NCBI RefSeq assembly: GCF_013112245.1
Contig: NZ_WVRN01000001.1
Location: 475,001-539,000, forward strand
Reading direction: 5' to 3'
DNA: 64,000 nt
Source of the DNA: Ruegeria sp. HKCCD4315
GTDB lineage: Bacteria; Pseudomonadota; Alphaproteobacteria; Rhodobacterales; Rhodobacteraceae
Both the position numbers and the translations under genes were made by a program. The notes under the pieces are model-generated. The model did not search any database. It saw only the letters and a list, made by a program, of their open reading frames with translations, and had not been told where the DNA came from. This document shows positions 9,479 through 18,502 of the stretch, piece after piece; positions within the stretch are counted from its first letter, which is position 1, and each line of letters starts with the position of its first letter.

Positions 9479-10492
9479 ATGTTGAAGGTTGGTTTGCTGG
9501 GCGCCGGACGCATCGGACGGGTACATGCGCAGGCCATTTCGGCCCACCCAAGCAGCAAGCTCTGTGCTGTTTCAGACGCCGTGCCAGAAGCGGCAGAAAG
9601 CCTTGCCGGCGAATACGGGGCGCAGGCGCGTGGGTCGGACGAGATCATTGCAGACACCCAAATTGATGCTGTTCTGATCGCAACGCCAACCGATACGCAT
9701 TCTGACTTGATTGAAGCTGCCACAGCCGCAGGCAAAGCCGTGTTGTGTGAAAAGCCGGTTGATCTGAGCTTGGAACGTGCTGCGCAATGTCTTCATGCTG
9801 TGTCTGGGCGGAGTAAGCCTGTGATGATTGGGTTTAACCGCCGGTTCGACCCCAATTTTTCGGCATTGAAAGCAGGTTTAGAGGCGGGTGAAATCGGCAA
9901 AGCAGAGCTGCTGTCGATCACCTCGTTTGACCCGGCACCGCCTCCAGTCAGCTATGTCAAAGTGTCGGGCGGGCTGTTTCGGGACATGATGATCCACGAT
10001 TTCGACATGGCAAACTATCTTATGGGCGAGGTTCCGGTTGTCATTACTGCCGTCGGGTCGTCTCTTGTAGATGCCGAGATTGGCGCGGCTGGTGATGTGG
10101 ATACCGCTGCGGTGACAATGACTTATGCAGATGGTCGTATTGCTGTTATCAAGAACTCGCGCCGTGCGGCCTATGGTTATGACCAGCGGGTCGAGTTGCT
10201 GGGTTCAGGCGGATTGCTGCAAGCGCAGAACATGCTGGAAAATACGGTGGTCAAATCGACGGCAGAGGGCGTTGTCGGGGCAAAGCCAACCTATTTCTTT
10301 CTCGAACGTTACATGCCCGCTTACAAGGTGGAATGGGCCGCGTTTGTCGACGCTGTTGTGAACGGTTCAAAGGTTCCTGTTTCGTTGAAAGACGGTGTTG
10401 CCGCGCTTGCCATGGCCGAGGCCGCGACACTGTCGATGCAATCCGGACAACCGGTTCGGATGGAAGAAATTTTGAAACCGGTTGCAAAATGA
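9479..10492 (+). CDS. iolG: Inositol 2-dehydrogenase (Gfo/Idh/MocA family)
   Basis: 337 residues. Oxidises myo-inositol to 2-keto-myo-inositol with NAD+, the first catabolic step. The Rossmann motif GAGRIG is at residues 8-13, the family EKP at 91-93 (Lys 92 catalytic) and the D-x3-H pair at Asp 169/His 173 in RDMMIHDFDMANY, matching characterised IolG proteins better than the other two paralogues in the window. GGAGAG stands 6-7 bases before the ATG. First gene of the plus-strand iol unit, under the operator at 9419. Its last codons contain a near-copy of the operator (10472-10487). Confidence 0.9.
   Translation: MLKVGLLGAGRIGRVHAQAISAHPSSKLCAVSDAVPEAAESLAGEYGAQARGSDEIIADTQIDAVLIATPTDTHSDLIEAATAAGKAVLCEKPVDLSLERAAQCLHAVSGRSKPVMIGFNRRFDPNFSALKAGLEAGEIGKAELLSITSFDPAPPPVSYVKVSGGLFRDMMIHDFDMANYLMGEVPVVITAVGSSLVDAEIGAAGDVDTAAVTMTYADGRIAVIKNSRRAAYGYDQRVELLGSGGLLQAQNMLENTVVKSTAEGVVGAKPTYFFLERYMPAYKVEWAAFVDAVVNGSKVPVSLKDGVAALAMAEAATLSMQSGQPVRMEEILKPVAK
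10472..10487. promoter_or_regulatory. Near-perfect copy of the iol operator inside the iolG 3' end
   Basis: TTGAAACCGGTTGCAA differs by one base from the palindrome at 9419. It overlaps the iolG codons for LKPVA and lies 131-146 bases before the binding-protein ATG, so it may control an internal promoter for the transporter genes. Confidence 0.5.
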
Positions 10493-10617
10493 TCGAAATT
10501 CTTCAAACTTACGTCAGCTCGGTTTTTGTGCCGCAGCCAATCAGATTCGGCACAGCCGGATGATCGGGGTTGGTCCCTCGACTTAAGATCAGACTGAAAT
10601 CATGGGAGGAAACTGAA

Positions 10618-11538
10618 ATGAAGAAATTTGTGAAAGGCGCGCTAGCTGCAGGGGCTTTGGCCCTGGCGACACCTGCGTTTGCACAGGAAATCGTGGTCGT
10701 ATCGCACGGCCAGGCCAACGACGCATTCTGGAACGTTGTGAAAAACGGCGTCGAGCAGGCTGGTAAGGATGTCGGCGTGAACGTCGAATACCGTGCACCA
10801 GAAACTTTTGACATGGTGGCGATGTCGCAGTTGATCGATGCTGCCGTGAACCAGGAGCCCGACGGCCTGATCGTCTCGATCCCGGATGCGGATGCGCTTG
10901 GCCCGTCAATTGAACGTGCCGTAGCTGCCGGAATCCCGGTGATCTCGATCAACTCGGGTTCGGACGTCTCGAAAGAACTGGGTGCGCTGCTGCATGTGGG
11001 TCAGGACGAATTTGACGCCGGCAAGGCCGCTGGTGAAGAACTGGCAGCAATGGGTGGCAAAACGGCGATCTGTGTGAACCACGAAGTGGGCAACGTTGCG
11101 CTGGACCTGCGGTGTGCAGGTTTTGCGGAAGGTTTCGGTGGTGATGTCGAAGTTCTTCCGACCTCGAATGACCCGTCGGAAATCGAGTCGAAAGTTGCCG
11201 CTGCTCTGGCTGCAAACGAAGCGGTCGATACTGTGATGGCATTGGGTGCAAGCTCGGCCGGTGAGCCGACTGTTGCTGCCGTCAAGGGCTCGGGCCGGGA
11301 TGTGAATGTTGCGTCCTTTGACCTGTCGGCCAACTTCCTGCAGTCGATCGCGGACGGTGACGCCGCCTTTGCCATTGATCAGCAACAGTATCTGCAAGGG
11401 TACTTGTCGGTGAACTTTATGGGCCTGCACGCCAAATACGGCCTGATGCCCGGTGGTAATGTTCCTTCAGGTCCCAACCTGGTGACTCAGGAGAAGGCCG
11501 CTCAGGTGATCGAACTGTCCTCGCAGGGCATTCGCTGA
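10618..11538 (+). CDS. Periplasmic sugar (inositol) binding protein of an ABC importer
   Basis: 306 residues, Peripla_BP_4/ribose-binding-like family. The ATG at 10618 is chosen because it follows GGGAGGAAACTGAA and opens a signal peptide MKKFVKGALAAGALALATPAFA cleaved before QE. Family features include IVVVSHGQANDAFW, the inner helix QEPDGLIVSIPDADALG and FDLSANFLQSIADGDAAFAIDQQQYLQGY, the sugar-pocket region. Its position between iolG and a permease/ATPase pair in an inositol locus indicates inositol as ligand (compare the Caulobacter inositol importer), but stereoisomer preference is unknown. A hairpin follows at 11563. Confidence 0.85.
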   Translation: MKKFVKGALAAGALALATPAFAQEIVVVSHGQANDAFWNVVKNGVEQAGKDVGVNVEYRAPETFDMVAMSQLIDAAVNQEPDGLIVSIPDADALGPSIERAVAAGIPVISINSGSDVSKELGALLHVGQDEFDAGKAAGEELAAMGGKTAICVNHEVGNVALDLRCAGFAEGFGGDVEVLPTSNDPSEIESKVAAALAANEAVDTVMALGASSAGEPTVAAVKGSGRDVNVASFDLSANFLQSIADGDAAFAIDQQQYLQGYLSVNFMGLHAKYGLMPGGNVPSGPNLVTQEKAAQVIELSSQGIR

Positions 11539-11562
11539 TCCATTCCGGAACCTGAATAAACT

Positions 11563-11586
11563 GGGACGGCGCAGCAGCGCCGTTCC
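11563..11586 (+). repeat. Intercistronic hairpin after the binding-protein gene
   Basis: GGGACGGCGC and GCGCCGTTCC form a 10-bp stem (one G-U) closed by an AGCA loop, without a T run. Such hairpins behind binding-protein genes commonly protect the upstream mRNA so the binding protein is made in excess; this role is inferred. Confidence 0.7.
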
Positions 11587-11606
11587 AACCCAAATGGGAG
11601 GAAACG

Positions 11607-12713
11607 ATGAGTGACTCAGCTCAAGTCGCCGGGGACGAAAGGGTCAAAAAAGAGCCTTTCATGACCAAACTCATGAAGCGGCCCGAACTCGGTGCGATGG
11701 CCGGTGTCGTGCTGGTGGTAATCTTTTTTGCCATCACAGCAGACGACTCGATGTTTACCCTGGCCGGGATCATGAATTTCATGACACCTGCCGCACAGTT
11801 GGGAATTCTGGCCATCGGTGCCGCGCTGTTGATGATCGGGGGGGAGTTTGACCTGTCCATCGGCTCGATGGTGGCGTTTGCGGGCCTGTTCTTTGGCGTC
11901 TGTGTGGTCACCTGGCAGTTGCCTCTGATCGTCGCGATCCCAATGACTTTTGTTTTCGCAGCATTTGTCGGGGCGATAAACGGAAACATCGTGATCCGGT
12001 CAGGTCTGCCATCCTTCATCGTGACCCTGGCTTTCCTGTTCATTCTACGCGGTCTGTCGTTGGTTGGCCTGAAGGCCGCCACCGGAGGATCGACGCAGTT
12101 GCGTGGCGTTCGTGACGTGGTTGAGAACGACTGGCTGGCTCCGTTCTTTTCAGGCGAGGCTTTCGGCGGCCTGTTTACCTGGTTGGCCGAGAAAGGCATG
12201 ATCGAAACCTTCAAAAGCGGTGCGCCTAAAGTGCCCGGAATTCCGGTCGAAATCCTGTGGTTCATCGTGCTGGCGCTTGCAGCCACTTACGTGCTGTTGC
12301 GTACCCCGGCAGGGAACTGGATTTTCGCGTCGGGCGGTGACAGCACGGCGGCGTCAAACTCTGGTGTGCCGGTGAACCGGGTCAAAGTTTCGCTGTTCAT
12401 GCTGACCGCCTGCTGTGCCGCACTGGTCGCCATCATTACCGTAATCGACGCTGGTTCGACCGACGCACGTCGTGGGTTCCAGAAAGAGTTTGAGGCGATC
12501 ATCGCAGCCGTAATCGGCGGCTGTCTGCTGACCGGTGGTTATGGCTCGGCCATTGGCGCGTTCTTTGGTGCGATCATCTTCGGTATGGTTGTCATCGGAC
12601 TGACGTATACGGACTTCGATCAGGACTGGTTCCAGGTTTTCCTTGGCGCGATGCTGTTGATTGCGGTTCTGTTCAACAACGCGATCCGTAAACGCGTAAC
12701 CGGGGAGCGTTGA
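11607..12713 (+). CDS. ABC transporter permease (ribose/inositol type)
   Basis: 368 residues, BPD_transp_2 (RbsC/FrcC-like) family, about ten hydrophobic segments beginning near residue 30. Family marks: [22 protein letters not shown] near residues 70-90, [21 protein letters not shown], and [28 protein letters not shown] loop of about 60 residues (GSTQLRG ... [11 protein letters not shown]) is longer than in RbsC, as in FrcC-type permeases. GGGAGGAAACG precedes the ATG. The stop is one base from the ATPase start, so permease and ATPase are coupled. Confidence 0.88.
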   Translation: MSDSAQVAGDERVKKEPFMTKLMKRPELGAMAGVVLVVIFFAITADDSMFTLAGIMNFMTPAAQLGILAIGAALLMIGGEFDLSIGSMVAFAGLFFGVCVVTWQLPLIVAIPMTFVFAAFVGAINGNIVIRSGLPSFIVTLAFLFILRGLSLVGLKAATGGSTQLRGVRDVVENDWLAPFFSGEAFGGLFTWLAEKGMIETFKSGAPKVPGIPVEILWFIVLALAATYVLLRTPAGNWIFASGGDSTAASNSGVPVNRVKVSLFMLTACCAALVAIITVIDAGSTDARRGFQKEFEAIIAAVIGGCLLTGGYGSAIGAFFGAIIFGMVVIGLTYTDFDQDWFQVFLGAMLLIAVLFNNAIRKRVTGER

Positions 12714-12714
12714 T

Positions 12715-13536
12715 ATGACCGAAGATACCAAGTTCCACCACGGCGATGCGGCGACTGATGTGGCGCCCATCGTGGAAATGAAGAACATCGAAAAGCACTT
12801 TGGCAACATCATCGCTTTGGCGGGCGTCAGCTTTGACGTCAAACCGGGTGAATGTCATTGCCTGCTGGGCGACAACGGTGCAGGGAAATCGACCTTTATC
12901 AAGACCATGTCGGGCGTGCACAAACCCACCAAGGGCGAGATCTTCTTCGAAGGCAAACCGCTGCATTTCGACACGCCTCGGGATGCGATGGAGGCGGGCA
13001 TTGCGACCGTGTTCCAGGATCTGGCGATGATCCCGCTGATGAGCGTCACGCGCAATTTCTTCATGGGGCGCGAACCGACCAAAGGTAAGGGCCTGATGAA
13101 GCGCTTCGATGTCGAACAGGCGAATGATGTCTGCATGGAAGAGATGCGCAAAATGGGCATCAACCTGCGCGGGCCGGATCAGGCCGTGGGCACCTTGTCA
13201 GGTGGCGAGCGGCAGACCGTCGCCATTGCTCGTGCCGTGTATTTTGGTGCCAAGATTCTGATCTTGGACGAACCGACCTCGGCCCTTGGCGTACGTCAAA
13301 CCTCGAACGTTCTGGCGACTATCGACAAGGTACGCAGTCAGGGGGTTGGCGTGGTCTTCATCAGCCATAACGTGCGCCACGCTTTGGCAGTGGGTGACCG
13401 GTTTACGGTGCTTAATCGAGGCAAAACGCTGGGTACGGCGACCCGTGGTGAGATTACCCCTGAACAGTTGCAGGACCTGATGGCCGGTGGTCAGGAAATG
13501 GCCGAGCTGGAAGGGTCTTTGGGCGGTACAGTCTAA
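12715..13536 (+). CDS. ABC transporter ATP-binding protein (ribose/inositol type)
   Basis: 273 residues. Walker A GDNGAGKS at 52-59, signature LSGGERQ at 161-167, Walker B LILDEP at about 182-187 and the switch His in [12 protein letters not shown]. It has one nucleotide-binding domain, like FrcA, instead of the tandem domains (about 500 residues) of RbsA, so it must act as a homodimer on the permease encoded just upstream. A TTCG-capped hairpin lies behind the gene. Confidence 0.88.
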   Translation: MTEDTKFHHGDAATDVAPIVEMKNIEKHFGNIIALAGVSFDVKPGECHCLLGDNGAGKSTFIKTMSGVHKPTKGEIFFEGKPLHFDTPRDAMEAGIATVFQDLAMIPLMSVTRNFFMGREPTKGKGLMKRFDVEQANDVCMEEMRKMGINLRGPDQAVGTLSGGERQTVAIARAVYFGAKILILDEPTSALGVRQTSNVLATIDKVRSQGVGVVFISHNVRHALAVGDRFTVLNRGKTLGTATRGEITPEQLQDLMAGGQEMAELEGSLGGTV

Positions 13537-13548
13537 ACTTTGAACACC

Positions 13549-13572
13549 CGGATGCCCTTTCGAGGGCATCCG
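13549..13572 (+). repeat. TTCG-capped intercistronic hairpin
   Basis: CGGATGCCCT and AGGGCATCCG form a perfect 10-bp stem with a TTCG tetraloop, with no T run after it. It sits in the 153-base gap between the importer ATPase gene and iolD and may set the 3' end of the importer mRNA or stabilise it. Confidence 0.75.
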
Positions 13573-13689
13573 AACGGGCGGTGACACCTGAGCTCACACT
13601 CAATTCAGGCTTGAGGCATTGGCCTGACATCTTCGTAAAAAAGCAACCTGTGGGCCGCTGGCAGCGGTTTCAAGTTGAAAGGGATCATG

Positions 13690-15522
13690 ATGAGCAAGAC
13701 AGTCCGACTGACAGCGGCGCAGGCTCTGGTGCGTTATCTTGGGGCGCAGATGAACGAGGCCGGAGAGCCCTTTATCGCAGGTGTCTGGGCCATTTTCGGC
13801 CATGGCAACGTTGCCGGTTTGGGTGAGGCGCTGCATGGTGTGAAAGACAGCCTGCCCACCTATCGTGGCCATAACGAACAGACCATGGCGCATTGTGCGA
13901 TTGCCTATGCCAAGCAACTGGGCCGCAAGCGAGCGATGGCTGTGACCTCGTCGATCGGGCCGGGGGCCACCAATATGGTTACCGCTGCCGCTCTGGCCCA
14001 TGTGAACCGCCTGCCTGTTTTGCTACTGCCCGGAGATGTGTTCGCAACGCGTGGTCCTGATCCGGTTTTGCAGCAACCCGAAGTGTTCTCGGATGGAACC
14101 ATCAGTGCAAATGACTGTTTCAGACCGGTCAGCCGCTATTTCGACCGCATCACGCGCCCGGAACACCTGCTGACGGCTTTGCCGCGCGCCTTCCGTACCA
14201 TGACGGACCCGGCGGACTGCGGTCCGGCCACCTTGGCCTTTTGCCAGGATGTACAGGCCGAGGCATATGATTATCCCGAAAGCTTCTTTGAGCCTCGCGT
14301 CTGGTATCAGCGTCGCATTCGCCCGGATGAGGGTGAGCTGGCGCGGGCTGTGGCGGCAATCAAGGCGGCCAAACGCCCTGTGATCGTCGCGGGTGGCGGC
14401 GTGCATTATTCGGACGCAACCCCCGCGCTGCAAAGCTTTGCCGAGGCGCACAACATCCCGGTGGCCGAAACACAGGCGGGGAAATCCGCATTGGCATGGG
14501 ATCATCCGCTGAACCTGGGGCCCATTGGTGTGACTGGTGGCGAACCCGCCAACGACATCTGCGCCGAGGCTGATCTTGTGCTGGGCGTTGGCACTCGATT
14601 TCAGGATTTCACCACCGGGTCCTGGGGTCTGTTTGCCAACCCCGAACGTAAACTGATCAGCCTGAATACCGCCGCTTATGATGCCGAAAAGCATGGCGCA
14701 ATGCCGTTGCAATCCGACGCGCGCGTTGGTTTGGGAGAACTCACTGAAGCGTTGGGTAACCATCGTGCGCCGGACCTGCCTGCGACGTTGAAGTCCGACT
14801 GGTTTGGCAAGGTTGATGCGCTGACCGATGCGCCAAAAGACAGCAATGCGCTGCCGACGGATATGCAAGTGATCGGTGCGGTGCAGCGGGCCGCCAATGA
14901 AAACACCGTGGCGATGTGTGCCGCAGGCACGATGCCGGGCGAGCTGCACAAGCTGTGGAAAGCACCGCGCCCAGGGGCCTATCACATGGAATACGGTTTC
15001 AGCTGTATGGGCTATGAGATCGCGGGCGCGATGGGGATCAAAATGGCCCAGCCGGACCGGGATGTGATCTGCTTTACCGGTGACGGCACTTACATGATGG
15101 CGAATTCCGAAATGGCGACGGCAGCGATGATGGGGATATCCTTCACCGTTGTTGTCACCGACAACCGCGGTTTCGGCTGCATCAACCGCTTGCAGATGGG
15201 CACGGGCGGGGCCGAGTTTAACAACCTTCTCGATCACACAGTCCACGAAACGGCTTCTGCCATCGACTTTGCGGCCCATGCGGCAGCGATGGGGGCCACC
15301 TCTGTCAAGGTCAGCTCAATTGCCGAGCTTGAGGACGCGCTGGCCAAACGCGGTGACATCAAAGGCCCATACGTTGTGGTGATCGACACCGACCCGTACC
15401 CCTCGACCGAGTATGGCGGAACGTGGTGGGAAGTGGCTGTGCCCGAGGTCAGCATCCGTCCGGAAGTGAATGAAAAACGCGCGGCTTATGAAGTCGCCAT
15501 CAAGGAAAGAAACACGAAATGA
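13690..15522 (+). CDS. iolD: 3D-(3,5/4)-trihydroxycyclohexane-1,2-dione hydrolase
   Basis: 610 residues. A thiamine-diphosphate enzyme that opens the ring of trihydroxycyclohexanedione to 5-deoxy-glucuronate. It starts with SKTVRLTAAQALVRYL, typical of IolD, has the Glu-containing region YRGHNEQTMAHCAIAYAK (about residues 57-75) and the ThDP/Mg motif GDGTYMMANSEM from about residue 464 to DNRG near 490. ATG 13690 is preferred over the adjacent ATG 13687 because AAAGGG is then 6 bases away. The stop overlaps the iolE start (ATGA). Confidence 0.93.
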   Translation: MSKTVRLTAAQALVRYLGAQMNEAGEPFIAGVWAIFGHGNVAGLGEALHGVKDSLPTYRGHNEQTMAHCAIAYAKQLGRKRAMAVTSSIGPGATNMVTAAALAHVNRLPVLLLPGDVFATRGPDPVLQQPEVFSDGTISANDCFRPVSRYFDRITRPEHLLTALPRAFRTMTDPADCGPATLAFCQDVQAEAYDYPESFFEPRVWYQRRIRPDEGELARAVAAIKAAKRPVIVAGGGVHYSDATPALQSFAEAHNIPVAETQAGKSALAWDHPLNLGPIGVTGGEPANDICAEADLVLGVGTRFQDFTTGSWGLFANPERKLISLNTAAYDAEKHGAMPLQSDARVGLGELTEALGNHRAPDLPATLKSDWFGKVDALTDAPKDSNALPTDMQVIGAVQRAANENTVAMCAAGTMPGELHKLWKAPRPGAYHMEYGFSCMGYEIAGAMGIKMAQPDRDVICFTGDGTYMMANSEMATAAMMGISFTVVVTDNRGFGCINRLQMGTGGAEFNNLLDHTVHETASAIDFAAHAAAMGATSVKVSSIAELEDALAKRGDIKGPYVVVIDTDPYPSTEYGGTWWEVAVPEVSIRPEVNEKRAAYEVAIKERNTK

Positions 15523-16418
15523 GCGTGAAGATCGGTATCTCTCCGATTGCGTGGCAGAATGACGACCTGCCGGATTTGACTGCGGCCTATACGATGGAAC
15601 AGGCGCTGAAAGAAGCGCGCGAGATTGGCTATACCGGCGTCGAGCGTGGCCAGCGGATGCCCGGCGACACCGAAGGCTTGCGTGCCTATCTGGACGCCAA
15701 CGATATCGCGCTTTGTGGCGGTTGGTGTTCGGGAGCAACCTTGGTCAACGACTTTGACGCCGAGGTGGCTGCTGTTCGTGAGCAAGTAGAGCAGTTTGTT
15801 GCGCTGAACAGCCCGTGCATCGTTTATGCCGAATGCTCCAATACCGTTCAGGGGCAGATCGGCACGCCGGTCAATGCCCGCCCCAAATTGTCCAAAGACG
15901 AGGTTCTGGCCTATGCCGCCAAGCTGAGCGAGTTGGCCAAGTGGAAGGCTGATCAAGGTATGCCGATGGCGTATCACCATCACATGGGCACAATCATCGA
16001 AAGCGAGGATGAGGTGAACTGGCTGATGGAGGGGTCAGGCCCCGAACTGAAGCTGTGTTTCGATACCGGCCATTTGCTGTTCGGTGGTGGCGATGTGATG
16101 GCCACGCTGAACCGCTGGGGTGATCGCGTACATCACGTTCACTTCAAGGACATCCGCCCTGATGTTGTGCAAGACACGCGTGAGAACAACCGCAGCTTCC
16201 TGGATGCAGTGATCGCAGGAGCCTTCACCGTGCCTGGCGATGGCTGCATCGATTTTCAGGCCGTCGCAAATGCATTGAAAGCGATGGATTACAACGGTTG
16301 GATCGTGGTCGAGGCAGAACAGGACCCCGCCAAGGCGCCGCCCTACGAGTACTCCAAAATGGGCTACGACCACATCGTCGAAGTTTGCGGCAAGGCAGGT
16401 TTGGAGATCAGCACTTAA
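15519..16418 (+). CDS. iolE: Myo-inosose-2 dehydratase
   Basis: 299 residues, xylose-isomerase-like TIM barrel. Removes water from 2-keto-myo-inositol to give the dione used by IolD. The opening VKIGISPIAWQNDDLPDL is characteristic of IolE; metal-ligand regions seen are AYHHHMGTIIES, LCFDTGHLLFGG, HHVHFKDIRPD and IVVEAEQDP. It overlaps iolD by four bases (ATGA), so the two are translationally coupled. Confidence 0.93.
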   Translation: MSVKIGISPIAWQNDDLPDLTAAYTMEQALKEAREIGYTGVERGQRMPGDTEGLRAYLDANDIALCGGWCSGATLVNDFDAEVAAVREQVEQFVALNSPCIVYAECSNTVQGQIGTPVNARPKLSKDEVLAYAAKLSELAKWKADQGMPMAYHHHMGTIIESEDEVNWLMEGSGPELKLCFDTGHLLFGGGDVMATLNRWGDRVHHVHFKDIRPDVVQDTRENNRSFLDAVIAGAFTVPGDGCIDFQAVANALKAMDYNGWIVVEAEQDPAKAPPYEYSKMGYDHIVEVCGKAGLEIST

Positions 16419-16466
16419 ATCACCGCCCCACGGGGCAACACCGAAGCCATGAGAGAGGAGTATGTC

Positions 16467-17648
16467 ATGGTCCAACAGGAACTTGGGTATGTCGGGTATT
16501 TCGACCGGGAATCCTGTGATCTGGATGAATTCAAGGTGTTGACCTCGCAAAACCTGACAGCCGATGCGGTTCCTTATGCCGTAGCGGTGGAAAAGAACGT
16601 GCCAGTATATGACATGGACGTGTTGCGCACTGCGTTGACAGATGCCGATCAGCGAAAGTCCCTTCTGGCAGAATGGGCAAGGGTTCTGGGCAAATCTGCT
16701 GGCGTGATCGTTCTGAAAGGTGCCTATGCAGATACTTCGGTGATCGACCGGGCAAGCGACGTCTTCCGCGAGATCATCGAAGAAGAGCGCGAGGGCGCTG
16801 GCGGCGAGGGCGATCACTTTGCTGCGTCAGGTGCCAATGACCGGATCTGGAATGCGCTGCAAAAACAGTGCCTGCGTGATCCGGAAGGGTTCGCACTCTA
16901 TTTCGGCAATGCTGCAGTTGCAGCGGCGTGTGAGGCGTGGCTGGGGCCGAATTACCAGATGACCGCGCAGGTCAATCAGGTGCGTCCGGGCGGCAAAGCA
17001 CAGCAAGCGCATCGGGATTACCATCTTGGGTTCCAGACTGCGGACAGCGCAGCGCGGTATCCGGCGCATGCCCATCACCTGACGGCTGCGCTAACCTTGC
17101 AAGGGGCAGTGGCGCATTGCGATATGCCGGTCGAAAGCGGGCCAACCAAGCTGCTACCTTTTTCGCAGCTTTACGCGCCCGGATACCTCGCCTTCCACGA
17201 CCCCGCGCACAGGGACCATTTCGAGCAGGCCTACATCCAGTTGCCACTGAACAAGGGCGATGCGGTGTTCTTCAACCCCGCGCTTTTCCACGCAGCGGGG
17301 GAAAACAGCAGCAGCGACATTCACAGGATGGCCAATCTGCTTCAGGTGTCGTCAGCGTTCGGGCGCGCGATGGAAGCCGTCGACCGTGCCGCCATGTCTC
17401 AAGCCGTGTTTCCTGCACTTGCGGCCTTGAAACAACGTGGTGATCTGAGTGCCTTGGAAATCGAAGCTACGATCGGAGCAACCGCCGAGGGCTATCCCTT
17501 TCCAACCAACCTCGACACCGACCCGCCGGTTGGTGGCAATGCGCCGGACAGCCAGGCCGATATCCTGCGCCGCGCTGTGTCAGAGGGATGGAGCGAGTCG
17601 GAATTGGCCGATGCTTTGTCAGCCTTGCGTAACAGACAGGCCGCATAA
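16467..17648 (+). CDS. Phytanoyl-CoA dioxygenase (PhyH)-like Fe(II)/2-oxoglutarate oxygenase
   Basis: 393 residues from the ATG at 16467, preceded by GAGAGGAG. The iron triad is visible as His 182-x-Asp 184 (AHRDYHLGF) and His 275 (LFHAAGEN), with a possible 2-oxoglutarate Arg shortly after in DIHRMANLL; the MPVESGPTKLLPFS segment is the usual PhyH jelly-roll turn. It lies between iolE and iolB on the same strand, with spacing of 48 and 47 bases. It is not one of the canonical inositol steps. A role in oxidising an inositol ether or isomer before the core pathway is an inference from position. Confidence 0.8.
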   Translation: MVQQELGYVGYFDRESCDLDEFKVLTSQNLTADAVPYAVAVEKNVPVYDMDVLRTALTDADQRKSLLAEWARVLGKSAGVIVLKGAYADTSVIDRASDVFREIIEEEREGAGGEGDHFAASGANDRIWNALQKQCLRDPEGFALYFGNAAVAAACEAWLGPNYQMTAQVNQVRPGGKAQQAHRDYHLGFQTADSAARYPAHAHHLTAALTLQGAVAHCDMPVESGPTKLLPFSQLYAPGYLAFHDPAHRDHFEQAYIQLPLNKGDAVFFNPALFHAAGENSSSDIHRMANLLQVSSAFGRAMEAVDRAAMSQAVFPALAALKQRGDLSALEIEATIGATAEGYPFPTNLDTDPPVGGNAPDSQADILRRAVSEGWSESELADALSALRNRQAA

Positions 17649-17657
17649 GGCCCAATC

Positions 17658-17679
17658 GGGCGGGTCGTTGAGCCCGCCC
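17658..17679 (+). repeat. Intercistronic hairpin before iolB
   Basis: GGGCGGG and CCCGCCC form a 7-bp G/C stem over an 8-nt loop in the 47-base gap before iolB, ending 16 bases before the iolB ATG. It has no T run and lies close to the ribosome site, so it may modulate iolB translation or mRNA decay. Confidence 0.5.
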
Positions 17680-17695
17680 CAATCGGAGAAGAACT

Positions 17696-18502
17696 ATGGC
17701 ACACCTGCTCAAAAAACCCTTTGGCACCCGTGGCAAGGTGCATGACATAACCCCGGCCAGCGCCGGATGGCGTTATGTAGGGTTTGGGCTTTATCACCTA
17801 AAGGCCGGGGATCGGGCGGCTGAAGTCACAGGAGACCGGGAAGTCATTCTAGTGATGGTCGAAGGCAAGGCGAAAATCACTGGTGCCGGGCAGGATTGGG
17901 GCGTGTTGGGCGACAGGATGAACGTGTTCGAAAAGACGCCGCCGCATTGCTTGTACCTGCCCAACGGCACCGAATGGGAAGCTGTCGCCGAGACCGATTG
18001 CGTAATGGCCGTGTGTTCGGCGCCGGGCAAAGGCGGTCATGAAGCGCGCCGGATCGGGCCTGATGGCATCACACTCACCGAACGCGGCAAGGGTGTGAAC
18101 ACGCGATACATCAATAACATCGCGATGGAGAACGAGGACTATGCCGATAGCCTTATGGTGACAGAGGTCTTCACACCAAACGGGCATTGGTCTTCATACC
18201 CCAGTCATCGCCATGACGAGGATGACTTCCCCCGGATCACCTACCTGGAAGAGACATATTACCATCGACTCAACCCTGCCAATGGGTTTGGAATTCAGCG
18301 TGTCTATACCGATGACGGTCAACTGGATGAAACGATGGCCGTATCCGATGGCGATGTTGTGACTGTCCCGCGCGGTCATCACCCTTGCGGCGCACCCTAT
18401 GGGTTTGAGATGTACTACTTGAACGTCATGGCCGGACCTTTGCGAAAATGGCGTTTTGTACCGGCCCCTGAGGTCGAATGGATCATGGAGCGAGACGGAT
18501 GA
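17696..18502 (+). CDS. iolB: 5-deoxy-glucuronate isomerase
   Basis: 268 residues, full-length IolB (two cupin-like halves). Converts 5-deoxy-glucuronate to 2-deoxy-5-keto-gluconate. The metal site is seen in SYPSHRHDEDDFPR (His-x-His) with a further His in VPRGHHPCGAPYG, followed by the family MYYLNVMAGP. Its stop overlaps the SDR start (ATGA). A second, diverged IolB-like protein is encoded at 20916-21752; this copy is closer to classical IolB by its motifs and length. Confidence 0.92.
   Translation: MAHLLKKPFGTRGKVHDITPASAGWRYVGFGLYHLKAGDRAAEVTGDREVILVMVEGKAKITGAGQDWGVLGDRMNVFEKTPPHCLYLPNGTEWEAVAETDCVMAVCSAPGKGGHEARRIGPDGITLTERGKGVNTRYINNIAMENEDYADSLMVTEVFTPNGHWSSYPSHRHDEDDFPRITYLEETYYHRLNPANGFGIQRVYTDDGQLDETMAVSDGDVVTVPRGHHPCGAPYGFEMYYLNVMAGPLRKWRFVPAPEVEWIMERDG

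Noticed and set aside
14023..15279. Long minus-strand open frame opposite iolD
   Set aside because: Antisense shadow of iolD, which has full family motifs.
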